A DNA stretch of 64,000 nt from positions 930,001 through 994,000 of the forward strand of contig NZ_JQLI01000001.1 in the NCBI RefSeq assembly GCF_000744095.1, read 5' to 3'. The stretch comes from Cupriavidus necator A5-1 (GTDB lineage Bacteria; Pseudomonadota; Gammaproteobacteria; Burkholderiales; Burkholderiaceae). Position 1 is the first letter of the stretch, and every line of letters starts with the position of its first letter. Under the pieces are notes generated by a model. It was not told where the DNA came from and ran no database searches. It saw nothing but the letters and a program-made list of their open reading frames with translations. Position numbers and translations under genes: made by a program. Below, in pieces: positions 54,750 through 62,583 of the stretch.

Positions 54750-55171
54750 CCTGTCTCAGATAGCGGGGACGGCGCTCGGAGCACAGGGACCCTCGACCGC
54801 AGCGCGTTTCCGGTCCGGACTACGATATGGCTAGGTGGCTTCGCGGCTGCTAGGATCCATTCCCGCGCATCGGCGACTACGTGAGCCGATAGCTTCGTTG
54901 CTCACTGCCGACCCAATTTTGCATCTTGCTAACGTCGGCCAGGAACTCGCTCGTCGACCCAAATGACGCCGACGGTGATGGCGACTCCCTCGTCCGGTAT
55001 CCAGTAACGCGGGGCTTCGCAGCGGTTTTGGACGCGTGCCAACTGCCACGCAAAGTCGCTCTGCTCTGGCACGCACCTGATCTGTCCGAGCGTGCCTTCC
55101 CTGAACCGGGCGCCGTGCGCCCGATGTAGCAAGGGAATTCTATTTCCTGGCAGGGCCCCCCTATGAAGAAC
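54750..55171. other. Gap with an unrecognised short frame
   Basis: Some 420 bases between the HD gene and the subtilase gene, which converge. A minus-strand frame (54929-55132) encodes a 67-residue product that includes VQNRCEAPRYWIPDEGVAIT, which I do not recognise; it has no clear ribosome site. Confidence 0.3.
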
Positions 55172-56362
55172 TCATGCCTGCGGCGCAATCACCAATCCCG
55201 CGCCGGCATCGAATGGGTCAAAGCCCTCACCCATACCTTCGAACGTAGCGGAGCCGACCAATTTCGCCGTGAGGGCCATAACGCTCAGCGGAGCGACTTT
55301 CACGATTGCCTCCGCCCACAAAGCCGCGACGCCGGCTACATGTGGCGTGGCCATGCTTGTACCACTCATTTTGACCAGACCACCTCCGAGCTTTGCCGAG
55401 TCAATCCCAACCCCAGGTCCTGAGACGTTCGCTCCCGTATTAGAAAAGTCAGCGACCTCCAACCCACCGTCCCGCTCACCAAGCGCAGCCACCGAGATCA
55501 TCCCCTCCGAAACGGCAGGAGGCGATACGGATATCTCGAAGCGCGGATCAACCTTGCGCTGACTTTCATTACCTGCCGCGGCAATCATTACCGTAGGGTG
55601 TGCTCGGGCTCTAATGAATGAGGCCAATCGCTCAAAAAGCATTACATTAGCTCTATATCCCTCGAGCGCCCGCGATGTAGCTATCGGAGGCGGATATCCC
55701 ATATCCATCAGTTGCTGCTGATAGCTAGGGAAGTCAAGTCCCAGCGACATCGAGATGACATGAGCACCATTCTCTGCAGCCCACTGTATCGCACTAGCTA
55801 TCGTTTCAGTGGATCCTCCGCGCCCACCACCAAGCACTTTACCAATCAGCGCCCGTTTGACACCAGGTGCCACCCCGATGCGCATCCCATCCACTGCGCG
55901 TCCGAAGATGGTTCCGGCACAATGCGTGCCATGGCCGTCGGTATCCTTGGCCGTGCCGTTGTCGCCCGTGAAATCTCGCTGGACCAATTCAACACCATCA
56001 AAGGCCGCATGGGATGCATCGATACCTGTATCCAGTACCGCCACGACTATGTCCTTGCCAGTGTACGGGGAGGTGTTCGCCTTTACAGCCTTCACTCCCC
56101 ACGCCAACGTCGCCCCGCCTACTGGAATAGCGTCTTGAGGAGTCACATACGGCTCTATCAGGCTCATAGGCATCGCCGGAGCAATAGCTAGGACATCTGC
56201 ATCCCTCGTGACGCTTGGAATGTCATTCCGGTGTAGTTCAGCTACCTCAACGCTCACTTCTCCACGAGGAAACATTACGTCCATTTGATTGGCGAACGCT
56301 CCTCTGAAAACATCGCGTGCTAGCATCCGGTTCCCGCGCAAAATCACGCATTTCTGCTTCAT
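55172..56362 (-). CDS. Subtilisin-family (S8) serine protease
   Basis: A 396-residue subtilase with a full catalytic set: Asp111 (VAVLDTGID), His144 (DGHGTHCAGT), Asn265 (AAAGNE) and Ser336 (GTSMATPHVAG). The first 90 residues form a propeptide-like region with no signal peptide, so the enzyme may work inside the cell. I chose the ATG at 56362 because AGGGGGG lies seven bases before it. It follows a small cysteine-rich peptide gene by about 100 bases on the same strand, suggesting that the peptide is a substrate. Confidence 0.92.
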   Translation of the reverse strand: MKQKCVILRGNRMLARDVFRGAFANQMDVMFPRGEVSVEVAELHRNDIPSVTRDADVLAIAPAMPMSLIEPYVTPQDAIPVGGATLAWGVKAVKANTSPYTGKDIVVAVLDTGIDASHAAFDGVELVQRDFTGDNGTAKDTDGHGTHCAGTIFGRAVDGMRIGVAPGVKRALIGKVLGGGRGGSTETIASAIQWAAENGAHVISMSLGLDFPSYQQQLMDMGYPPPIATSRALEGYRANVMLFERLASFIRARAHPTVMIAAAGNESQRKVDPRFEISVSPPAVSEGMISVAALGERDGGLEVADFSNTGANVSGPGVGIDSAKLGGGLVKMSGTSMATPHVAGVAALWAEAIVKVAPLSVMALTAKLVGSATFEGMGEGFDPFDAGAGLVIAPQA

Positions 56363-56458
56363 GTCATTCCCCCCTACCGCCTTGAATTCTCCCCTCCCCA
56401 AACTATGAAGCCCTTGAGCGGGAGTGGCCCATCCTACCCGCGCTCAAGAGCAACCAGA

Positions 56459-56782
56459 TCAACAGCGGTTCTTACACTCTTCAACGCCTGCTTGAGCAAC
56501 TGCCATACAAGCGGCCGCCGCTATTGGGTTGAGGCCGGCACAGGCCGCTGCGGCAGCAGCACCGGCAGCAACACAGGCAGCCTGACATGCCGGCTTAAGT
56601 ATGTCACCTGGAAATCCGAGAGTCACCGCCTGCGGTTGAGCGTCCTTCGCGATAGTAGTGTCGGGAACGATCTTGTCCTCATGCGACATTACCTTCGCGG
56701 CCAGCATAATGCCTTCAATCTTTCCCTTGTCCTTTTCAGACACCTCCTCCCACAATTCTGATGAAACTTTTAGTTCTCGCAT
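56459..56782 (-). CDS. Small cysteine- and alanine-rich peptide, possible bacteriocin or RiPP precursor
   Basis: A 107-residue product in two parts. Residues 1-60 are charged and helical (MRELKVSSELWEEVSEKDKG, VMSHEDKIVPDTT), like a leader. Residues 61-107 are rich in Ala and Gly with six cysteines (66, 70, 81, 92, 103, 107), and end EECKNRC. GGAG lies six bases before the ATG. It comes just before a subtilase gene on the same strand. The layout is that of a precursor peptide with a maturation protease, but no modification enzyme or exporter is nearby. It could also be a small stand-alone protein with disulphides. Confidence 0.55.
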   Translation of the reverse strand: MRELKVSSELWEEVSEKDKGKIEGIMLAAKVMSHEDKIVPDTTIAKDAQPQAVTLGFPGDILKPACQAACVAAGAAAAAACAGLNPIAAAACMAVAQAGVEECKNRC

Positions 56783-56926
56783 GATCATCTCCTTTGTTCA
56801 GTCCCTATCCGACATTGGCAAACGAAGTCTAGTAAAAAATTACGCATCTGCTAACAAACATTTGTTCCGCCAATAACAAATGACAGACGCATTTTCCCCT
56901 CACCTCCATTGCGAGGGGATCGAAAC

Positions 56927-57217
56927 ATGATGAAATTTCTTCCCACAATGAAACTCTCGTTTTCCTTGGCCATCGTTGATGGAGGAAGGCAAGAACAACA
57001 GTATTCACAAAAAGAAAAAAGTCAACGTTTAGATCCCTCCCCCATAGCAAGATTTATAGAATCTTGGCGACGTAATGTCGCATTCGGAATGAGCGCAGCA
57101 CGCTTGCATGCGTTTCACGACATTTCAGGCGTCAAGGGCCTAACAACCGGGCTCCGATCGAATGTCCGTGAAACATACGACACCGAAATACCAAACCCAG
57201 CTCCGAACGGAACTTAA
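56927..57217 (+). CDS. Small hypothetical protein
   Basis: A 96-residue frame starting MMKFLPTMKLSFSLAIVDGG, with GAGGGG seven bases upstream. A block WRRNVAFGMSAARLHAFHDI could be a short helix-rich domain. I do not recognise it. It is divergent from the cysteine-rich peptide gene and could be its regulator or immunity protein, although nothing in the sequence shows this. The first segment is moderately hydrophobic. Confidence 0.35.
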   Translation: MMKFLPTMKLSFSLAIVDGGRQEQQYSQKEKSQRLDPSPIARFIESWRRNVAFGMSAARLHAFHDISGVKGLTTGLRSNVRETYDTEIPNPAPNGT

Positions 57218-58037
57218 TACGCGAGCGTCTTGGATTTAGTTGGGGTGCCGCAGACGAACGACAGCTATAACACCAGGATATTGTCACCCGACTGGGGGAG
57301 AGCCGTCTGATTGCGCTAGCAAGACGATCTCAGCGCACTCCAGTGCAGAACGCGATCCGGTATAGCACAGGGGAAGATCAATGGCAGCCACTGTTAGCGG
57401 CTGCTGCGTCGAACAGGCAGGTCTTTTTCTTTACACGCCTCTCTGCCACTAGAGCGCATACATTAGAAAATTGCGGAAGACAAACGATGGAGTCCACTGA
57501 CGGTCGACCTGCCTGTGTCGGTGCGCCGAAACGCCGGCGCCCAAGCTGAAGGCCCATCCATTGATCAAACTGCCATGCGACCTGAGCACTAAAAGGGGGC
57601 ATCAGCATGTGAGTTGTCTGTCCCAGATTAATATTCGCTTGGCTACGTAATACCGCTTTCGTAGCTTGGACGGCCGTGGCACTGATGTCGGTGAACTACC
57701 CTGGTCGCTTGGAGGATCAAATCGTATGGCGCTCGACACGGCCGGGTGCTGACGACGCCCGACAAGCACAACGTTATCGTACCTTATCGCCGCATCCCAG
57801 CAATGCCAGCGCCTCACGGGCGTCCCGACCCAGCGCGCTGCGGCTAACCGTGACTGGCCAGAGATGGCGGAATCGCAATGGCGGTAGCCGGCGGTCAGGG
57901 ACAGTCGCAGCTCGGCAGTAGACAGCCGGCCGAGGACGGCTGCGAAAAAGCAGGGATTGAAAGGGACGCGCGGGCGGTGACGTACCTAACTCGGACTGAC
58001 CGTGCCGTATGGCGGGGCCTATGCAACTGGTGCGCCG
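57218..58037. other. Long gap with a dispersed repeat
   Basis: About 820 bases with no convincing gene. It contains repeat copy B (57770-57893) and a hairpin block CAGCCGGCCGAGGACGGCTG (57932-57951) that recurs at 59249-59269. It appears to be remnant or non-coding DNA. Confidence 0.4.
57770..57893. repeat. Dispersed repeat, copy B
   Basis: A diverged copy of the sequence at 23680-23794, beginning ACGTTATCGTACCTTATCGC and ending near GCAATGGCGGTAGCCGGCG. The two copies lie 34 kb apart in the same orientation. Neither overlaps an assigned gene. Confidence 0.45.
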
Positions 58038-58280
58038 CTAGGCATTAATGAACGCCAACGGGGCTCTTCGACTCCACCGGGCCGGCCTTGGCCTTGGAGT
58101 TGGGGCGGACATTGGGACGCCGAAACCGAGGTTCGCCAAGCCCGACCGCACGTGGTCGAGGTGAAAGGCAATATGGGCGTTACGACCTTCACTAGGGTGC
58201 GCGACTGGCAGATACTTGTATGCATGGCCCATGGTTCGCAGTTCAAGGATCTCGCCGGCGAGATGCTCAGTGACTTCCAT
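58038..58280 (-). CDS. Small hypothetical protein
   Basis: An 80-residue frame (MEVTEHLAGEILELRTMGHA, LDHVRSGLANLGFGVPMSAP) with an arginine- and proline-rich tail. It begins inside the last codons of the upstream gene and overlaps it by 14 bases, as in coupled operon genes. I do not recognise it. The tail looks less conserved and the gene may be truncated. Confidence 0.4.
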   Translation of the reverse strand: MEVTEHLAGEILELRTMGHAYKYLPVAHPSEGRNAHIAFHLDHVRSGLANLGFGVPMSAPTPRPRPARWSRRAPLAFINA

Positions 58281-59067
58281 AATCATCCCTGGGCGGATTG
58301 ACCGGCGTGCGCGGCTTCAATAGATCCCACGGCATCGCGCCCCAAGAAATGATTGTCACGTCGTTTGGCCTGTAATGGGGACGGGTGGCCTCCAGCAACG
58401 CCTCAAAGCCTTCCAGACACCCGTCGTAGCCTGCCCGCACCTTTCCGGTTGTCCTCTCTTCTGGCTCTCGGTAATCAGGATAAATGTTCACGAACAGGAG
58501 CGTGCCGAGTTCCCCGGACAGCAGGGGATTGGTTACGGCCACGAAGTAGCGCTCAGCGCGCCCGGGCAAAACTTCACGTATGCGATGCAGGCCATCTTGG
58601 CGCATGGGCCAGCTCAAGCTATGTGGCTCCAATACACGTTTGGGTACGATGGGATACCAGTCGTGTCCGACGATGACGACCAAGCGCCGGCCGGTCGCCT
58701 TCCCATACGTGCGGTGCAAAGCATGGTCGGTCCACGGACAGATGCCGAAACTGAAGCCGAGGTCATGGGTCTCGCACAAGGCGATCATGCGTGCGGCCAG
58801 TTCGGCTGCCGGCATGGGGTGATTCTTCCGCGCTTCGCCCTCAAGCTTCTCTACGGCCACGCTGAAGGCCTCGTACTCACTAAGCGTGGCCCGGTGAAAA
58901 TCCGGGGTCAGGTAGCCCCACGGACGGGTTCTCCCGAAGTCCCAATAGCGGGCCAGTTCCGGCGTGATGCGCGGAAAGATCTCGCGATAAGCCTCAATGA
59001 TCCTTTGGGCTTCCTGGCGGTCATAAGGATCGATGTCGGAGGGCGATTTACTTACCGGTGGGGCCAT
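58267..59067 (-). CDS. Hypothetical protein
   Basis: A 266-residue soluble protein of ordinary composition with no signal peptide or membrane segment. Segments such as CETHDLGFSFGICPWTDHALH, LVVIVGHDWYPIV and ISWGAMPWDLLKP suggest a folded enzyme-like domain, but I cannot place it in a family. It is co-directional and overlapping with a small downstream gene. It lies between the peptide/subtilase pair and the SIR2 gene, in what appears to be a second defence-rich stretch. Confidence 0.6.
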   Translation of the reverse strand: MAPPVSKSPSDIDPYDRQEAQRIIEAYREIFPRITPELARYWDFGRTRPWGYLTPDFHRATLSEYEAFSVAVEKLEGEARKNHPMPAAELAARMIALCETHDLGFSFGICPWTDHALHRTYGKATGRRLVVIVGHDWYPIVPKRVLEPHSLSWPMRQDGLHRIREVLPGRAERYFVAVTNPLLSGELGTLLFVNIYPDYREPEERTTGKVRAGYDGCLEGFEALLEATRPHYRPNDVTIISWGAMPWDLLKPRTPVNPPRDDYGSH

Positions 59068-59248
59068 AGGAGTGTGCCATTCTTGTCCGAGCCGTAGCCC
59101 CTAGCAGGGTTCATCGTCCTGCCATTCTCGCAACCTTCTGGAGCGTTTCAGATTTTATTCTTTTTTGACCCACCTCACCCTTGAATGAGAAGTTTTCCTC
59201 GTCGAGAGAAGCACCAACGTCGTCAGGGCAGCCGTGGCCCGGCGGTAC

Positions 59249-59269
59249 GCAGCCGCCCGAGGACGGCTG
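59249..59269. repeat. Short dispersed hairpin repeat
   Basis: CAGCCGCCCGAGGACGGCTG is nearly identical to 57932-57951 and can fold as a stem (CAGCCG with CGGCTG). It lies upstream of the SIR2 gene. It may be part of the same family of non-coding repeats as copies A and B. Confidence 0.45.
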
Positions 59270-59405
59270 CTTCGGACAGACGATCGCCGACGTACGCGAG
59301 CGGACACTAACGGCTGTTCCGACCGAGATTCATGATGGCTACATGAAAAAATGTACAGCCAGCGTTATGATGGTGAGAATAATCTCGAAGGGGGTCCATT
59401 CAAGC

Positions 59406-60827
59406 ATGCCACTGACTTACAAACAATATCAGGATGAGGTAACGCAGGACATTGCCAATGTCCTCAAGTTGGCCAGTTGTCAGCCAATTCTTTTCGTCGG
59501 ATCGGGCTTTGCGAAACGCTATGCTCAGGGGCCCAACTGGTCAGAGCTGTTGACGCTACTTGCCAAGGACTGCCCGCTTATAGACAAGGACTTCGCTTAC
59601 TACGAGCAGACCTATAATAAGGACTACGCGAAAATCGGGACCATCTTCACTGATGCGTATCGCGAGTGGGCATGGGGGAAGGGAAAGGGCAAGTTCCCTG
59701 CAGATTTCTTTGATGGCCAGTATAAAAGCGACATCTTCATCAAGCATGCGGTTAGCGAGCATCTGAAGAATCTCGGGCCGAAGAAGGGATCGTACGGAAC
59801 TGCAGCGATGGATGCAGAAATTGAAGCCCTCAAGAAGATCAGTGCCCACTCAGTGATCACCACTAACTATGACACTCTTGTAGAGTCGATATTCCCGCAG
59901 TACGAGAGGGTTATCGGGCAGCAGATTCTGAGAAAGCCGTACCTTGCAATTGGCGAAGTGTTCAAAATTCATGGCTGTGTGACCGACGCACAATCAATCG
60001 TGATTAACGGGGCCGACTACGCTAGGTTTGAAGAGGACCACAAGTATCTGAGCGCTAAGTTGCTGACTTACTTTGTGGAACATCCTCTGATTTTCATCGG
60101 CTACCGCGCTGACGATCCGAATATCAAGAAGATTCTCTATGATGTAGACAAGATGGTTCGTATGGACCACAAGGGAGATTACGACCTCGTGCCGAACATC
60201 TACATACTTGAACGTGATGAAACGATAGGCGAGCTTTCCTATCCGGCGCGAGACAAGGGCATCACTGTTGCCAAGGACACCAACGTCCGTATCAAAAGCA
60301 TCTCCGCATCGTCTTTCGAATGGGTGTACAAGGCTTTTGGCCAAGCCGGCAACCTTGAGAAGATCGATACGAAGCTCCTGCGCTCACTCATGGCGCGTTC
60401 GGTCGAGCTTGTGCGATCTAGTATCCCGAAGAAGCATGTGGAGATCGATTTCAAGACGCTGGAGCATGCCGTCAACTCTGGGGAAGAGTTTGCAAAGTTG
60501 TTTGGAGTTACGTCGCTGTCAGATCCATCACAGGTAAATCTGAGCTATAAGTACCTGCTCAGCGGTGTCGCGACAGCACTCGGACTAAAGAAGGGCTGGA
60601 ACGATGCGCAGAAGCTGCTTACTATCCTCAAGGAGAACGACGACTTCGATATGAAGGCGTCAGACAACAAGTACCATATCTCGATTCCGTCCAGCAGAAC
60701 TAACGTGATACATCGATATACAGAAGCGGCTGTCGATCTGCTTCGTAAGGTCCAGTCAGGTGAGCCGTACGTCATTGATCGCCAAGAGGTGAAGGTAGAC
60801 GATGCAGCCAAGGGTGTGGCTGCTTGA
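59406..60827 (+). CDS. SIR2-domain defence-type protein
   Basis: A 473-residue protein. Residues 20-280 form a SIR2-like NAD-binding domain: FVGSGFAKRY near 30-39, TTNYDTLVE with Asn154 and Asp156, and FKIHGCV with His189. In phage defence such domains hydrolyse NAD+ on infection. The C-terminal part (about 300-473) is helical and probably senses the trigger; I do not recognise it. I chose the ATG at 59406, with a GGGGG run about 14 bases before it, over an open frame 75 codons longer whose extension looks non-coding. A strong terminator follows directly, so the gene is a single transcript. Confidence 0.82.
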   Translation: MPLTYKQYQDEVTQDIANVLKLASCQPILFVGSGFAKRYAQGPNWSELLTLLAKDCPLIDKDFAYYEQTYNKDYAKIGTIFTDAYREWAWGKGKGKFPADFFDGQYKSDIFIKHAVSEHLKNLGPKKGSYGTAAMDAEIEALKKISAHSVITTNYDTLVESIFPQYERVIGQQILRKPYLAIGEVFKIHGCVTDAQSIVINGADYARFEEDHKYLSAKLLTYFVEHPLIFIGYRADDPNIKKILYDVDKMVRMDHKGDYDLVPNIYILERDETIGELSYPARDKGITVAKDTNVRIKSISASSFEWVYKAFGQAGNLEKIDTKLLRSLMARSVELVRSSIPKKHVEIDFKTLEHAVNSGEEFAKLFGVTSLSDPSQVNLSYKYLLSGVATALGLKKGWNDAQKLLTILKENDDFDMKASDNKYHISIPSSRTNVIHRYTEAAVDLLRKVQSGEPYVIDRQEVKVDDAAKGVAA

Positions 60828-60833
60828 GCGAAG

Positions 60834-60862
60834 GAACGGCGCAAGTGCGCCGTTCTTTATTG
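60834..60862 (+). terminator. Intrinsic terminator of the SIR2 gene
   Basis: GAACGGCGC (60834-60842), loop AAGT, GCGCCGTTC (60847-60855), followed by TTTATT. It begins six bases after the stop codon and is the clearest terminator in the window. Confidence 0.85.
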
Positions 60863-61080
60863 GGCTACTTGAAACGGGGCAAAACCACTCACAAATCCTG
60901 TGGGTTGTCATCTCGCTCTTCCCCCCAATACCACGCGTCCGAGCCGGAGCCGTTGGACTGATCGTGATTGAGCGCATGTTGCTGCTCCCATAGGTGTTTT
61001 CCCTTACCCCTTGTAGACGAGAAGGCGTTACTGAAACTGGCATACACTTACCGCCTCATTTTTATCAGTTTAACAACGCC

Positions 61081-61257
61081 GTGAGTGACAAAAACAAACC
61101 GTCTCGACCGACGCAGGTTCCGAATAAGCCTCTACCTTCCAGGCCAAGCCGGCAGATTAATGAGTCCACGGGCGACAGTTGGGAACGGAAAGGGGGATTT
61201 GTGAGGCCACGCGACAGTTGGGCGCCCCCGCCGCCCATGCCGAAGAAGAGCAAGTAA
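61081..61257 (+). CDS. Small proline/lysine-rich protein
   Basis: A 58-residue protein starting at GTG 61081 (MSDKNKPSRPTQVPNKPLPS) and ending WAPPPPMPKKSK. It is polar, proline-rich and probably disordered. Its stop overlaps the next start (TAATG), so it is coupled to the SLATT-like gene. It may be an accessory or regulatory peptide of that effector. I do not know a function. Confidence 0.6.
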   Translation: MSDKNKPSRPTQVPNKPLPSRPSRQINESTGDSWERKGGFVRPRDSWAPPPPMPKKSK

Positions 61258-61862
61258 TGGCTTGGACCGAGGAGGACGTCTGGAATAAGCGGCACGACCT
61301 TTTGCGATGGTGTCGCCTGTCCCGCGCCTATCATCAGAAGCGGGAGCGCTTCTTCGACATCCTGGACAACTCCACAAAGGCGCTTTCGGTGCTTGGCGCG
61401 ACAGCGATCTATCCCAAGGTAGTGCCGCCGGGATATCAGGCATACATAGCAGCCATTGTAGCGATCACATCCACACTGAGTCTTGTGCTCGGCTACGCAA
61501 AGCGTTCGCGGGCGCATGCGGACTTGGCGAAGACCTTTGTTGACATCGAGAGTCGCATCATTGCAAAGGGCATCTTCGATGACGCAGTGGCCGATGCATT
61601 CGAAGCGGAGATTGTAAAAGCGGAAGGTAGCGAGCCGAGAGCGTTGGGCGCACTAGTTCGTATCTGCCAAAACGAAATTCTGGCTGCAGAAGGCAACGGC
61701 TCTGCCATTAGGCCTTTGCGGGTCCATCAGAGGTTGTTCGCGCATTTCTATGACTTCGACCTATCGGACGACAAGAAAAAGCGCTATTCATTGCCGACGG
61801 TTCTGCTAGTTGCCACCGCTGCAGCCGCCGGCTTCATGGCTCAACAAGTGCTTCCCAAGTAG
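61257..61862 (+). CDS. SLATT-like membrane effector
   Basis: A 201-residue protein. After a cytosolic segment with RLSRAYHQKRERFFDILDNS it has two close membrane helices (about residues 42-56 and 64-83, IAAIVAITSTLSLVLGYA), then a helical tail, and a further hydrophobic segment near the end (TVLLVATAAAAGFMAQ). This is the layout of SLATT/2TM effectors, which form pores on activation by nucleotide signals or other sensors. It is coupled to the small proline-rich gene and lies about 400 bases after the SIR2 gene. No nucleotide cyclase is visible nearby. Confidence 0.62.
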   Translation: MAWTEEDVWNKRHDLLRWCRLSRAYHQKRERFFDILDNSTKALSVLGATAIYPKVVPPGYQAYIAAIVAITSTLSLVLGYAKRSRAHADLAKTFVDIESRIIAKGIFDDAVADAFEAEIVKAEGSEPRALGALVRICQNEILAAEGNGSAIRPLRVHQRLFAHFYDFDLSDDKKKRYSLPTVLLVATAAAAGFMAQQVLPK

Positions 61863-62038
61863 TTCTACGGGAATGGGTTGTCCAATCCCGTAGTGTTGCG
61901 GTCCCCCTCCATTTACCAGCAGCGATCCGCTGCCCCGAGCGTCCTTACCATCCACCATGGCGTTACCCGCAGCTTCCTGCGGCCCCACCGGACTGAGCTG
62001 ATGGATGCCGAGCCGGCGCCGGGCCTCGCGAGAACCGC

Positions 62039-62486
62039 ATGACGAGCAGATACTTACCACCTGGCCGCTGTATCTACTGCGATGCGCCAGAAAATTTGAC
62101 CCGAGAGCACATTATTCCGGCCGGCCTGGGCGGCAACTGGGTCTTGCCCGAGGCGAGCTGCAGAAGATGCGCCGCAAAGACAAGCGCTGCAGAGCTCCAC
62201 GTCATGCGCGTCATGCTTGGCGATTTTCGAGCAACGGCCGGTGTTGGGTCGAGTCGTCGCAAGAAGCCGATGACACGGGATGCGATACGAGTTGCAGACG
62301 AAAGCTCAGCGCCCATGGGAACTGGTCGGCGGACCGGACCCAAGTGTCTCGGTTCCGCCGGTCCCGGGATCGCAGCATATCGTCAGCCTGTATGGCTGTG
62401 ACGACGGCTACATCGTGGCGCGAGTTCATCTTTTTGCTGCTATTGGGATGCAGCCGTATGACGCGGTCGTGGGGCGCCACAGATAG
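62039..62486 (+). pseudogene. Frameshifted HNH endonuclease-like gene
   Basis: The first frame contains CIYCDAPENLTREHIIPAGL, GGNWVLPEASCRRCAAKTS, an HNH-type zinc-binding nuclease pattern, and GDFRATAGVGSSRRKKP. Near 62275 the frame shifts, and a second frame continues MRYELQTKAQRPWELVGGPD, HIVSLYGCDDGYIVARVHLF to the stop. Together they give a protein of about 148 residues. One base appears to be lost or gained. It lies at the end of the SIR2/SLATT stretch. Confidence 0.65.
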
Positions 62487-62583
62487 AGACGTCCTGCCAA
62501 TGCGCCAGCCTCCTCCAACACACGCCTAGAATTGCGCTGCAACTCCCCTTTTTAACAACGTAGCCACCATATGGGGCCAGATT

